DNA of 64,000 nt. It comes from Paenibacillus dauci. Lineage in GTDB: Bacteria > Bacillota > Bacilli > Paenibacillales > Paenibacillaceae. Below, piece after piece: positions 9,767 to 18,306 of the stretch (the stretch's first letter is position 1; each line of letters starts with the position of its first letter). Position numbers and translations under genes: made by a program. The notes below the pieces were generated by a model. That model searched no databases. It was not told the origin of the DNA and was given only the letters and a program-made list of their open reading frames with translations. The stretch spans positions 1,054,001-1,118,000 of the forward strand of contig NZ_LAQQ01000001.1 of NCBI RefSeq assembly GCF_000971985.1, given 5' to 3'.

Positions 9767-9836
9767 AAAATGCACCCCAAATGTTCATTGGATCACCTCA
9801 AAAGGAGTCCCATGTTCATTTTAAAGGGTGCATTTT
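9767..9836. repeat. Inverted repeat (11-bp perfect arms) upstream of the PTS promoter
   Basis: Arms aaaatgcaccc (9767-9777) and gggtgcatttt (9826-9836) enclose 48 bases that contain atgttcatt twice (9781-9789 and 9812-9820). On the minus strand the distal arm ends in five T residues, like an attenuator or terminator. A 9-codon frame with ribosome site GAGGTGAT (ATG 9788 to TAA 9759) runs into that arm. Confidence 0.55.
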
Positions 9837-9866
9837 AAAAATGATATGCGATTAACTGGATTCCGA

Positions 9867-9898
9867 ATATTATTTAGACAACATATTATTTAGACAAC
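9867..9898. repeat. 16-bp perfect tandem duplication
   Basis: The sequence atattatttagacaac occurs twice back to back (9867-9882 and 9883-9898) in the intergenic region between the CoA-binding gene and the PTS operon. Confidence 0.8.
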
Positions 9899-9986
9899 CA
9901 TCGGCGACCTTTACGGGTTGAGCATGAAAGTACCTGAACATCACATTCAGCCAAACCGTTCAGATTTGTAGCTGACTTCATGCTTC

Positions 9987-10418
9987 CTAGCTCCGAACCG
10001 GACGCAAAATAGCTTCTTCGACTTTGATACAGCGGTCCATAATGATATTCATCTCATGCTGACGGGCAATCTCTGCCGCTTCCTCACTGAATACACCCAG
10101 CTGCAGCCACAGCGTACGGGCATGGACGTCTGCCGCTTCCTGTGCCACTTCAGCACAGAACTCACTACGGCGGAATACATTGACCATATCGACTGGTTCC
10201 GGAATATCGCGCAGACTAGCATAACAGGTCTCGCCAAGAATCTGCTGACCGGCTGCCATTGGATTAACAGGGATAATGCGATAGCCGCGGCTTTGCATAG
10301 CGCCTGCTACCATATATGAAGTACGATCAGGCTTGTCCGACAGCCCTACTACAGCGATCGTTCCTACCTCTTCAAGTAATTTCTTAATTTCTTCTCTGGA
10401 AGGATTCTCAAAAGCCAT
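9987..10418 (-). CDS. CoA-binding protein (YccU family)
   Basis: 143 aa, one Rossmann-like CoA-binding domain as in the N-terminal part of succinyl-CoA synthetase alpha. Visible signatures: VGLSDKPDRTSYMVAGAMQSRGYRIIPVNP at the N-terminal nucleotide-binding turn, the VDMVNVFRRSE stretch, and the conserved C-terminal MDRCIKVE. The ribosome site AAAGGAGGCGGACAGG precedes the ATG. It follows aroA by 36 bases on the same strand, so probably the same transcript. The function of the stand-alone family is unproven. Confidence 0.85.
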   Translation of the reverse strand: MAFENPSREEIKKLLEEVGTIAVVGLSDKPDRTSYMVAGAMQSRGYRIIPVNPMAAGQQILGETCYASLRDIPEPVDMVNVFRRSEFCAEVAQEAADVHARTLWLQLGVFSEEAAEIARQHEMNIIMDRCIKVEEAILRPVRS

Positions 10419-10454
10419 CCTGTCCGCCTCCTTTATTACATGGGATATTCAACT

Positions 10455-11744
10455 TTATACCCATTCTACCTTGGCACCAAGCGCCTGGATATGATCAAAG
10501 TACTGCGGGTAGGACTTTGCTACATGATGAGCATCCTGAATACGGATCGGGGCTTTGGCACGCAGTCCAACAATCGACAGGGCCATGATAACGCGATGAT
10601 CATAATGCGCATCGATCGTAACGCCACCTTCAACGCCTTCCGGACGGCCATGTACGATAATTTCCGCTTGCTTCTCTTCTACATTAGCCCCGGCTTTGCG
10701 CAGTTCATTCAAATAATCAGTAATCCGGTCACATTCCTTGTAGCGCAGATTCTCTACATTATAGAAACGTGAAGTGCCCTCGGCAAATACAGCAGCAGCT
10801 ACCATGGCCAGTACAGCATCGGTGGCAGCATCGCCATCAAACTCTACTGCTTTGAGATGACCATTACCCTGTACATGTACAATTCCGTTTTCATGAGTAA
10901 GAGGTACCTGCATCATCTGAAGCACATCGACGACTGCTTTTTCTCCCTGTTTGCTCTCTACCGGCAGACGGTGAATCGTTACATCGGACCGGGTTACGGC
11001 TGCAGCAGCCAGAACGGCTGCCGAACCAGGATAGTCTCCCTGCACGGTATATTCTTGCGCCTTGTACTGTTGTCGGCCCGGTACACGATAGTGCATCAGA
11101 TCTTCACTCGCTTCGATAACGATACCTGCCTGGGACAATACTTCAAGCGTTTGTCCAACGACCACTTTGGATTTCAGATCATGCAGCACCGTAATCTCGC
11201 TGTCTTCTTCCAGCAGCGGAGTCAGGAACAACAACGCACTCAGATACTGAGAGCTGACACTACCGGAGACAGTAATTTTGCCACCTTTGGGTTGTCCACC
11301 GCGAATGGTAATCGGAAGACGTCCCTGCTGATGCTCTACCTGTACCCCCAGCTGACCGAGCGATTCAATCAGATCATCATGTGGACGTTTACCCAATGAA
11401 TCCGGATATGTATTGACAAAGGTAACCTCCGGGCACAGCGCTGCAATCGCCATCAGGAAGCGTAGTACCGCACCGGCGTTGCCTACATTCAGTTCTTTTA
11501 CATCACGTGGCTTGCTGCCAAAACCGGTAATAACAATCTTTTCTTCATCTTCTTCCAGTATTGCTCCCAGATCGCGGATACAGCGGCGCATGGCATCACT
11601 GTCTTCACTGTGTGCCGGGAAATGGATTGTACTGGTACCTTCTGCCAGAGCGGCAACCAGCAGGTAACGAGTCGTATAGTTTTTGGAGGATAAAGCTCCA
11701 ATCTCTCCTTTTAATACGGGGGTAGGGGTAACGATAACATCCAT
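10455..11744 (-). CDS. aroA: 3-phosphoshikimate 1-carboxyvinyltransferase (EPSP synthase)
   Basis: Sixth shikimate-pathway enzyme: joins shikimate-3-phosphate and PEP; cytoplasmic. 429 aa, normal length. Visible signatures: the N-terminal SKNYTTRYLLVAALAEG (substrate Lys), NAGAVLRFL, the LGKRPHDDLIE loop (the LxxRP PEP/glyphosate loop), GDYPGSAAVL, LRYKECDRI and YDHRVIMAL. The start ATG has AAGGAGAATGAATC upstream. The last shikimate-branch kinase aroK lies about 600 bases away on the same strand, but the rhodanese gene on the other strand separates them. Confidence 0.93.
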   Translation of the reverse strand: MDVIVTPTPVLKGEIGALSSKNYTTRYLLVAALAEGTSTIHFPAHSEDSDAMRRCIRDLGAILEEDEEKIVITGFGSKPRDVKELNVGNAGAVLRFLMAIAALCPEVTFVNTYPDSLGKRPHDDLIESLGQLGVQVEHQQGRLPITIRGGQPKGGKITVSGSVSSQYLSALLFLTPLLEEDSEITVLHDLKSKVVVGQTLEVLSQAGIVIEASEDLMHYRVPGRQQYKAQEYTVQGDYPGSAAVLAAAAVTRSDVTIHRLPVESKQGEKAVVDVLQMMQVPLTHENGIVHVQGNGHLKAVEFDGDAATDAVLAMVAAAVFAEGTSRFYNVENLRYKECDRITDYLNELRKAGANVEEKQAEIIVHGRPEGVEGGVTIDAHYDHRVIMALSIVGLRAKAPIRIQDAHHVAKSYPQYFDHIQALGAKVEWV

Positions 11745-11809
11745 GATTCATTCTCCTTATTTAGACAAAATAATAATCGCATGATAGAACTCAAATTACG
11801 CCGGAACAG

Positions 11810-11824
11810 CTGTCAAATTGACAG
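11810..11824. promoter_or_regulatory. Palindrome CTGTCAA-A-TTGACAG over the rhodanese -35 box
   Basis: Seven-base perfect arms around one base. The right arm supplies the TTGACA -35 hexamer, so a protein bound here would block RNA polymerase. The regulator is unknown. Confidence 0.4.
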
Positions 11825-11846
11825 TGCATATGATGCTCGGTATGAT
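11818..11846 (+). promoter_or_regulatory. Sigma-A promoter of the rhodanese gene
   Basis: -35 TTGACA (11818-11823), 17-base spacer, -10 TATGAT (11841-11846). This leaves an untranslated leader of roughly 80 bases that contains a short agcag/ctgct hairpin. Confidence 0.75.
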
Positions 11847-11934
11847 GAACACAGATCATTTTAATTTTTAAGCAGTATTACTATCTGCTCTTGATAATTA
11901 TTCCAAAACTCAACGAATAGGGGTAAAACATATT

Positions 11935-12240
11935 ATGGCTAACGAAACACAAATTACAACAGACGAACTGCGTCAGCGGTTAGCGGATGGTGAACAGCTG
12001 CAGCTGATCGATGTACGCGAGCATGACGAAGTCATTTATGGCATGATCGAAGGGGCACGACATATTCCCATGAATCAGATTCCGGTACGAATGGAAGAGA
12101 TCGATCCAGATGTTCAGACCGTTCTGATCTGCCGCAGCGGTGCGCGCAGTGAACGTGTACGTGAGTATCTAATCCAGAATGGCTATGATAACTGCCTCAA
12201 CATGTCGGGCGGTATGATTGACTGGATGGAAGGCGAATAA
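11935..12240 (+). CDS. Single-domain rhodanese-like protein
   Basis: 101 aa, one rhodanese domain. It contains LQLIDVREHDEV, GARHIPMNQIP and the active loop ICRSGARSERV with the persulfide-forming Cys, then GYDNCLNMSGGMIDW. Small proteins like this carry sulfane sulfur or act in stress responses; the physiological partner is unknown. It is a monocistronic gene divergent from aroA. The terminator stem begins inside the last codons and includes the stop codon in its loop. Confidence 0.9.
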   Translation: MANETQITTDELRQRLADGEQLQLIDVREHDEVIYGMIEGARHIPMNQIPVRMEEIDPDVQTVLICRSGARSERVREYLIQNGYDNCLNMSGGMIDWMEGE

Positions 12241-12254
12241 GCCTTCCTTTTTTT
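12228..12254 (+). terminator. Terminator overlapping the rhodanese stop codon
   Basis: Stem ggaaggc / gccttcc, loop gaataa (the TAA stop lies in the loop), followed by seven T residues. Confidence 0.85.
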
Positions 12255-12332
12255 ATGTCAGTCTTCGATTTGCTGCTCCATCATCCTCTATAACATATCC
12301 CTATTTACTTCTCTGCCTAAAACCTAAAAAGC

Positions 12333-12857
12333 TTAGACGCGGTAACGTGCTAAAACGCAAGAAACGACTTCCTCCGGGGTTAACAGCGATGTATCCACTG
12401 TTACGTGAGCAAAGTGATACGCATCTTTGCGTTCCTCCATAATGGTCTGTACTCGTTCTCTCGTGTCACCGGCAAGCAGCGGACGATTATTGTCGCCTGC
12501 CACACGACCCACAATATGATCGACACCGGCTGTCAGCGCTACAACCAGTCCTTTATCCAGCATAATGGCACGATTCAGCTCACGCAGTACGCATCCGCCT
12601 CCGGTAGAAATCACCTGACCGGTCGATTGAAGCATCTCTTCCAGCACCCGACTCTCCAAATCACGGAAATAGGCTTCACCTTTGGTACGAAAAATCTCCT
12701 GTACCGATATTCCTTCTCTCTCGGCAATGATCGTATCCATATCCACGAGCGGATAAGATAGCTGTTCAGCCAGGAGCGTACCTACAGTCGTTTTGCCTGT
12801 CCCCATCATACCGACGAGAATGATATTGGAATGCTGAATTTCACTTTCCTGATGCAA
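12333..12857 (-). CDS. aroK: Shikimate kinase
   Basis: Phosphorylates shikimate at O3 with ATP; cytoplasmic, 174 aa. Visible signatures: Walker A GMMGTGKTT, the shikimate-binding DMDTIIAEREG with the Asp-Arg pair, STGGGCVL, and NNRPLL in the lid region. I chose TTG 12857: AGAGGTG sits six bases upstream, whereas upstream ATGs (12878 and further) lack a ribosome site. The region upstream to 13150 carries no gene. Confidence 0.92.
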   Translation of the reverse strand: MHQESEIQHSNIILVGMMGTGKTTVGTLLAEQLSYPLVDMDTIIAEREGISVQEIFRTKGEAYFRDLESRVLEEMLQSTGQVISTGGGCVLRELNRAIMLDKGLVVALTAGVDHIVGRVAGDNNRPLLAGDTRERVQTIMEERKDAYHFAHVTVDTSLLTPEEVVSCVLARYRV

Positions 12858-13149
12858 TATACACACCTCTTTCAGCATCTGTTTTATTCCACACATCATA
12901 ACATACGCGGGAAAGTTTAGACAATCCTTTAGAAGGGTGGGTGTGAGGAAGGGATCGTTGCAGATCGCAGGAGGTTACTCCGAGGAAGAAAATTCTAGCG
13001 GCCTCTGGTAAAGAAGGGAATTTTGACCGAACAGGTAGAGATGGTTATAAAAACTCTCCTCTTCAATGTCGACCTTATGGCATTTCTCCTCCCCTTCGTT
13101 CCGTGCAATTTGCAAATATCAAGTCCCTCGCAAAAGTAAGTGTGGTAAT
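12858..13149. other. Gene-free stretch upstream of aroK
   Basis: Nothing recognisable apart from the aroK ribosome site. Purine-rich on the left, pyrimidine-rich on the right, with no supported reading frame. Confidence 0.5.
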
Positions 13150-13197
13150 TTAATAAACCCCCTTTTTCTATTTGATAGAAAGAGGGGGTTTATTAAG
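13150..13197 (-). terminator. Terminator of gndA
   Basis: Strong hairpin ttaataaaccccct / agggggtttattaa, 80 bases after the gndA stop codon, nearly symmetric so probably active both ways. Confidence 0.85.
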
Positions 13198-13276
13198 CTA
13201 ATTACGTTAAATGCTGATAGTAATTGAGCATACATTTACTTGCAAATCTTCAAGAAATGTATAGTTGGTCAATACA

Positions 13277-14692
13277 TTATTGTTCTTTCATCCACTCGTA
13301 GTGGAATGTGCCTTCTTTGTCTACACGTTTGAACGTGTGAGCGCCGAAGTAGTCACGTTGTGCCTGCAGCAGGTTCGCTGGCAGACGCTCAGTGCGGTAG
13401 CTGTCGAAGTAAGCCAGTGCGCTGGAGAAACCAGGAACCGGAATACCGTATTTCACTGCTGTAGCTACCACTTCACGCCATGCGTCTTGATAGTTTTCAA
13501 CGATATTTTTGAAGTAGTCGTCAAGCAGCAGGTTTTTCAGGCCGCCGTCTTTGTCGTATGCATCCTTGATGTTTTGCAGGAAGCGGGAACGAATGATACA
13601 GCCGCCGCGGAAGATCATGGCGATGTTACCGTATTTCAGATCCCAGCCATACTCGTCGGAAGCCGCACGCATTTGTGCGAAACCTTGAGCGTAGGATACG
13701 ATTTTGGAAGCGTAAAGTGCTTTACGGATCGCTTCGATAAATTCGGCTTTGTCACCGGAGAACGCTTCTGTTTTTGGACCGCTCAGGATTTTGCTTGCGG
13801 CTACGCGTTCTTCCTTGATTGCAGACAGGAAGCGTGCGAATACGGATTCGGTGATCATGGACAATGGCACGCCGAGATCCAGTGCGCTTTGGCTCGTCCA
13901 TTTGCCTGTACCTTTTTGGCCGGCAGCATCGAGGATTACATCTACCATCGGTTTGCCGGTTTCTTCGTCATATTTGGTAAAGATATCTGTTGTAATTTCG
14001 ATCAGGTAGCTATCCAGCTCGCCTTTGTTCCATTCATCGAAAATGGAATGCAGTTCTTTGGTGTCTGCACCAAGTACAGAAGTAAGCAGGTTATATGCTT
14101 CACCGATCAGCTGCATGTCGCCATACTCGATACCGTTGTGGACCATTTTCACATAGTGGCCTGCACCGTCCGGTCCGATATATGTACAGCAAGGATCGCC
14201 GTTAACATGTGCAGAGATAGAAGTCAGGATCGGTTCAACCAGCTTGTAGGCACTTTCCTGTCCGCCCGGCATGATTGCAGGACCTTTCAGTGCGCCTTCT
14301 TCACCGCCGGATACGCCCGCTCCGATAAAGCGGAAACCTTTGTCTTCCAGTTCTTTGCTGCGGCGCTGTGTATCAGGGAAATGGGCGTTACCGCCATCAA
14401 TAATAATATCGCCTTGATCCAGATGTGGAACCAGCTGTTCAATGGTAGCGTCTGTAGCAGGACCCGCCTGAACCATGATCAGAATTTTGCGTGGAACTTC
14501 CAGAGACTGGACAAATTCCTCGATTGAGAACGTACCAACCATATTTTTGCCTTTGGCTTCTTCCATCAGATCATGCGTTTTTTGCGGGGAGCGGTTGAAT
14601 ACAGATACGCTGAACCCTTTGCTTTCGATGTTCAGAGCCAGGTTCTTACCCATAACGGCAAGACCAACTACACCAATTTGTTGTTTAGACAT
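13277..14692 (-). CDS. gndA: 6-phosphogluconate dehydrogenase, decarboxylating
   Basis: Oxidative pentose-phosphate enzyme making ribulose-5-phosphate, CO2 and NADPH; cytoplasmic. 471 aa, as in B. subtilis GndA. Visible signatures: N-terminal dinucleotide motif [15 protein letters not shown] with FNRSPQKT (Arg suits NADP), GGNAHFPDT, the catalytic [17 protein letters not shown] (Lys and His-Asn), [18 protein letters not shown] and [12 protein letters not shown]. The ribosome site GGAGAACCAGAA precedes the ATG. A monocistronic unit with its own terminator. Confidence 0.95.
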   Translation of the reverse strand: MSKQQIGVVGLAVMGKNLALNIESKGFSVSVFNRSPQKTHDLMEEAKGKNMVGTFSIEEFVQSLEVPRKILIMVQAGPATDATIEQLVPHLDQGDIIIDGGNAHFPDTQRRSKELEDKGFRFIGAGVSGGEEGALKGPAIMPGGQESAYKLVEPILTSISAHVNGDPCCTYIGPDGAGHYVKMVHNGIEYGDMQLIGEAYNLLTSVLGADTKELHSIFDEWNKGELDSYLIEITTDIFTKYDEETGKPMVDVILDAAGQKGTGKWTSQSALDLGVPLSMITESVFARFLSAIKEERVAASKILSGPKTEAFSGDKAEFIEAIRKALYASKIVSYAQGFAQMRAASDEYGWDLKYGNIAMIFRGGCIIRSRFLQNIKDAYDKDGGLKNLLLDDYFKNIVENYQDAWREVVATAVKYGIPVPGFSSALAYFDSYRTERLPANLLQAQRDYFGAHTFKRVDKEGTFHYEWMKEQ

Positions 14693-14799
14693 TTCTGGTT
14701 CTCCATCCTTTACTACAGTATTTTTTATTCAATAATCTGTATAATCTCAGTTGAGTCAATTCAACATTTTACATGTTTTATGGATATAAAGAAAGTCTA

Positions 14800-14889
14800 A
14801 AGGCGTGATCCCATGAAAGTTCATAAAAATGTTGAATTTTTTACGTAAAATTCAAACTATTTTTATGAACCCCATGCATATCACGCCTT
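14800..14889. repeat. 90-base near-complete palindrome
   Basis: Outer arms aaggcgtgat / atcacgcctt (10 bp perfect), then gttcataaaaat / atttttatgaac (12 bp perfect) and gaatttt / aaaattc (7 bp) around a 6-base loop, with only small internal loops. It begins right after the stop of the 14895 gene. No good T run follows, so it is not a typical terminator. Confidence 0.75.
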
Positions 14890-14894
14890 AAACT

Positions 14895-15491
14895 TTACTT
14901 TTCCAAGCGTACAAGTTCAAAACGAAGATTTTCCAACACTTTTTTGCACTCTTCAACACGCTTGGTATCGCCTGCTTTGATCGCTTCATTCAGCAGATCG
15001 AGCGATTCATCAATCTTGCGCTCGGTCGATTCGATGCGTTGCTCGCCTTCGGTCGACATGTACAGAGCATTGAGCGATTCACGGGTCGGTGTCGATTCTT
15101 TTTGATATAGAATACGCTGTTCGAATCCGGAAATCTCCACCATACGGATCACTTCGCCAAACAGTATATTTTCTACCAGAATCTGCTGATCCCGAAACCG
15201 TTTTACAATCGCATGACCTTTGGTGTCACCGATCAGCTTTTCCATCCATTCAGCCAGACGTGCATCATGGATACGATAATCACCAATCAGCTTGTAGCCT
15301 TCCTGAGTCTGCTGGAAACGAAGCTTGGTCATATGATCATCCGTCCGAATCGATACGATAAAGGAGTCCTCCGTCTCGCGCCAGTACAGCGAATAGCCCT
15401 CTTTGATCAAATCCCGTATCAGATTCTGAATATCCCGGCGTTCAAAACGAAGTTCCAGATTGCAGTATTCCACTTCATAGCTCTTGTTCAT
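14895..15491 (-). CDS. Conserved-looking protein of unknown function, 198 aa
   Basis: I do not recognise the family. It is soluble, with no signal peptide or membrane segment. The N-terminal ~120 residues look like a mixed alpha/beta domain. The C-terminal ~60 residues (TEGEQRIESTERKIDESLDLLNEAIKAG and onward) are charged with a heptad look and probably form a helical hairpin. The ATG has AAGGAGGGACTACT as ribosome site. It is alone between gndA and a divergent DUF1054 gene. Confidence 0.75.
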   Translation of the reverse strand: MNKSYEVEYCNLELRFERRDIQNLIRDLIKEGYSLYWRETEDSFIVSIRTDDHMTKLRFQQTQEGYKLIGDYRIHDARLAEWMEKLIGDTKGHAIVKRFRDQQILVENILFGEVIRMVEISGFEQRILYQKESTPTRESLNALYMSTEGEQRIESTERKIDESLDLLNEAIKAGDTKRVEECKKVLENLRFELVRLEK

Positions 15492-15760
15492 AGTAGTCCC
15501 TCCTTTTCCTTATATTATTTATTGGTATAACTACTCATGTATAAATGATCCACTCTGGATGTTGTGCAGGTATAAATTGTAGTAAGATAAAGATCGAATA
15601 TGAGAATAATTGCTGGTTTGACTTGTTTATTTTTACCCGTTTGCCGGATCATCTAAGCAGTTAACAACTCAGACACATGTAATCTTCATGAAATATATCG
15701 TGAATCCTATGCTATAATTCGGCTAGAAGTTGCAACTGTCAGAAAGAGAGGCTTTTGAAA
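15492..15760. other. Divergent intergenic region
   Basis: Lies between the unknown 198-aa gene (minus) and the DUF1054 gene (plus). Both promoters must be here; I see no convincing -35/-10 pair and no gene. Confidence 0.4.
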
Positions 15761-16396
15761 ATGAATTCGACTGTTTTTCCGGGGTTTGATACCCGTGATT
15801 TTGAAGTATTCTCCATCGATGGACTGGAACCACGCATGGAAGCGCTGATTGAACGGGTCCGTCCCAAGCTCACCATGCTGGGTGAGATGATCCAGCCGCA
15901 TCTGTCCGCTCTGAGCGGCGAAGAAATGTATGTGCATGTCGCCAAGCATGCACGCCGTACTGTTAATCCTCCCAAGGATACCTGGGTAGCATGGGCAGCC
16001 AACAAGCGTGGCTACAAGGCTCTGCCCCATTTTGAAGTAGGTATGTTCGGCAGTCATGTATTTGTTGTATTTGCCATCATTTATGAGAGTCCACGCAAGG
16101 TGGATTTTGGCAAAGCAATCGCCTCCCGGTTGCAGGAAATCCAAAAAACCGTACCGGATCATTTCTATTGGTCCACTGATCATATGTCTCCACAGGGCAC
16201 CCTGCAATCCGATATGGATGAGCAGCAGCTGATGGCAATCGGTACCAAACTGCAAAATATCAAAAAGTCCGAGGTGGTCTGCGGACTGCGCATTGCCAAA
16301 GACGATCCTCTGCTAAGTAACGGTGAGGCATTCGTTCAGAAGGTGGAACAGACCTTTGAGCAGCTACTGCCACTGTATAAAATGGCTTTTGCCTGA
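15761..16396 (+). CDS. DUF1054 protein (YktB family)
   Basis: 211 aa, normal for DUF1054. The start FPGFDTRDFEVFSIDGLEPRMEAL and the internal HVAKHARRTVNPPKDTWVAWA and GYKALPHFEVGMF segments match the family as I recall it. Function unknown. I chose ATG 15761: AGAGAGG lies nine bases upstream, while the TTG two codons earlier is too close to it. Monocistronic, with a terminator behind. Confidence 0.88.
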   Translation: MNSTVFPGFDTRDFEVFSIDGLEPRMEALIERVRPKLTMLGEMIQPHLSALSGEEMYVHVAKHARRTVNPPKDTWVAWAANKRGYKALPHFEVGMFGSHVFVVFAIIYESPRKVDFGKAIASRLQEIQKTVPDHFYWSTDHMSPQGTLQSDMDEQQLMAIGTKLQNIKKSEVVCGLRIAKDDPLLSNGEAFVQKVEQTFEQLLPLYKMAFA

Positions 16397-16528
16397 ACCC
16401 GCATGAAATAGCATCATAAACGTTATCGAGTGGATGTGCTTTGGATATTTATTCTTACACATGACTAAGCAATGAATCTAAAATGATGCTAACCTCACAC
16501 TATCCATGAACACAAATAGTTCATTACC

Positions 16529-16577
16529 AAAAGCCCACTTTCCAGCATGGCAACGCTGCAGGAAAGTGGGCTTTTTT
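16529..16577. terminator. Bidirectional terminator
   Basis: Stem aaagcccactttcc / ggaaagtgggcttt with a T run, between the convergent DUF1054 and MFS genes. Confidence 0.85.
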
Positions 16578-16680
16578 ATTACCGATTCATTGTTGAATGT
16601 TTATATTCTTTTTTTGTTATTTATGCAGCGAGCTGATCGTTGGCTAACTGATTCGCTGCGAATGATAACTATTGATGGTT

Positions 16681-18000
16681 TTATTTCAGATCCGGCCGCT
16701 GTCTGACCATTACCCAATGAATAACAAACAAGCATACCATCGCTGTGGCACTGACAAAAAAGGGAGCTTGCGGACTAATCTTATCCCATAATGTGCCAGA
16801 GACAAGCGGACCGATGACCAATCCGGAACCCTGCAGCGTGAGAAACAGCCCCCATACTGCTGCCTTTTCCTCAGCAGGCACCAGATTTGCCAGCAGTGCA
16901 TTCCAGGCCGGCAAAATCATCGCGTAGCTGAATCCTGCACCCAATACAAACACCCAGATCCAAAACAGCATATGGGTCGAAGCCAGTCCAACCAACGCAG
17001 TGGCCGCCAGCAGAAATCCAATGCGCAAAAAGATACGGCTGCCCAGTCGATCAATAAATCGTCCGGCCGGAATCAGTCCTAATACGGTAACAGCTCCCCC
17101 ACCAATCAGCAGGGCATTGAAATATGCAGGTGTGAGCCCCAATTCTCTGACTACATACAACGTAATAATTGGTGTCAGTATACCCAGGGCAAAAGACTGC
17201 ATAAATAGAGCCGGATATAACAGCGGATGAATATGAAGCGAACGAAGCAGCTTTATATAATAACGAATTTTGCCCCATTGGTTGTCAGTGTCTGCCGGAT
17301 CGTTTATCTGGTCTGTCTCTGAGGCTTGCGCTTGTAATCCAGAGATTCCTTGCTGTTTTATGGGCAGTTTGGCAGTATCCAAAGGGGATGGCTTTCGTTT
17401 TTTGCCAGGCAGACACAGAGCCACAGCAATTACTACAACCATGCCGATCAGCAGGATATGGAAAATCAAATCATAGGACTTATCGCTGCTTAGCCAATTC
17501 ACCGTTACCGGCCCCAGTCCGGCTCCACCCAGCGAAGCAATCTCGATAATGCTCATCGGCGTGCCATAATTGCCTTTGTCGCTGGAGAGATCTGTAATCT
17601 TGGACATGACACAAGGCCATAGTGGAGCACTGCCAATCCCCATTATGGCACAGGCAGCAATCAGCCAGCCGGTATGCTGCACCGTCGCCATGATCCACAC
17701 CGCCAGCAGCACAAGCACCATACCCAGCGTCATCGTCACCCGGAACCCTAGTCGTTCAGCCAACCAGCCCGCCGGACTGCGCAGTGCATTATCACCTACA
17801 TATTGAAGAGCGAATGCCAGTCCGATTGTAAAAGCAGGCAATCCGAGCATATGTCCCATATATAGCGGCAACAGTGTAACCAGCAGTCCGCCTTTTACAA
17901 ATTCAACAAGGAAAATGAGCAGCCATAGACAGCTAAAGTTAAATTGGTGTCTCCGCCTGGACGAATGGCGTGGCGACGAATAATTGGCAGTACTGGGCAT
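16681..18000 (-). CDS. Major facilitator superfamily transporter
   Basis: 439 aa integral membrane protein with about 12 hydrophobic segments split by a hydrophilic central loop (KKRKPSPLDTAKL to WGKIRYYIK). The loop 2-3 motif is recognisable as SPAGWLAERLGFRV and its repeat in the second half as PAGRFIDRLGSRI. I chose ATG 18000, preceded by GAGAGGAGCCCCTT; the longer frame lacks a ribosome site. Looks like a drug/H+ antiporter-type or general solute exporter; the substrate cannot be told. Divergent from the arginine decarboxylase gene, with an AT-rich imperfect repeat (gtatacactgtatatac) at about 18042-18059. Confidence 0.88.
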   Translation of the reverse strand: MPSTANYSSPRHSSRRRHQFNFSCLWLLIFLVEFVKGGLLVTLLPLYMGHMLGLPAFTIGLAFALQYVGDNALRSPAGWLAERLGFRVTMTLGMVLVLLAVWIMATVQHTGWLIAACAIMGIGSAPLWPCVMSKITDLSSDKGNYGTPMSIIEIASLGGAGLGPVTVNWLSSDKSYDLIFHILLIGMVVVIAVALCLPGKKRKPSPLDTAKLPIKQQGISGLQAQASETDQINDPADTDNQWGKIRYYIKLLRSLHIHPLLYPALFMQSFALGILTPIITLYVVRELGLTPAYFNALLIGGGAVTVLGLIPAGRFIDRLGSRIFLRIGFLLAATALVGLASTHMLFWIWVFVLGAGFSYAMILPAWNALLANLVPAEEKAAVWGLFLTLQGSGLVIGPLVSGTLWDKISPQAPFFVSATAMVCLFVIHWVMVRQRPDLK

Positions 18001-18214
18001 AAGGGGCTCCTCTCGGGCTAGCTTATAGCAGACTCGCATAATGTATACACTGTATATACTGCTTTGCCGATCTGCCGCTGAGCTCAACAGCAGTTCGACA
18101 AAGCAGTCATTTTATGGAAACGAATCTGGAAAAAGAATTCATTTTTGTGGGAATAGCCATATGTATTGTAGCATGAGATAATCAGCAGTCTGCAACTCTC
18201 TCCCAAGATAACTA

Positions 18215-18242
18215 TTGCATTCCCCCCTCATTTTGCTATACT
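18215..18242 (+). promoter_or_regulatory. Sigma-A-type promoter of the decarboxylase gene
   Basis: -35 TTGCAT (18215-18220), 16-base spacer, -10 TATACT (18237-18242). Confidence 0.6.
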
Positions 18243-18306
18243 CATTTTTGTTTGGTTTTAAAATGTTTACCCATATTCCACCTTTAGAAAGGTTGTGACA
18301 GCTTCG

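Noticed and set aside
13265..14527. 420-codon open frame on the plus strand
   Set aside because: Antisense of gndA, amino-acid composition of a shadow frame (Cys/Phe-rich), no ribosome site.
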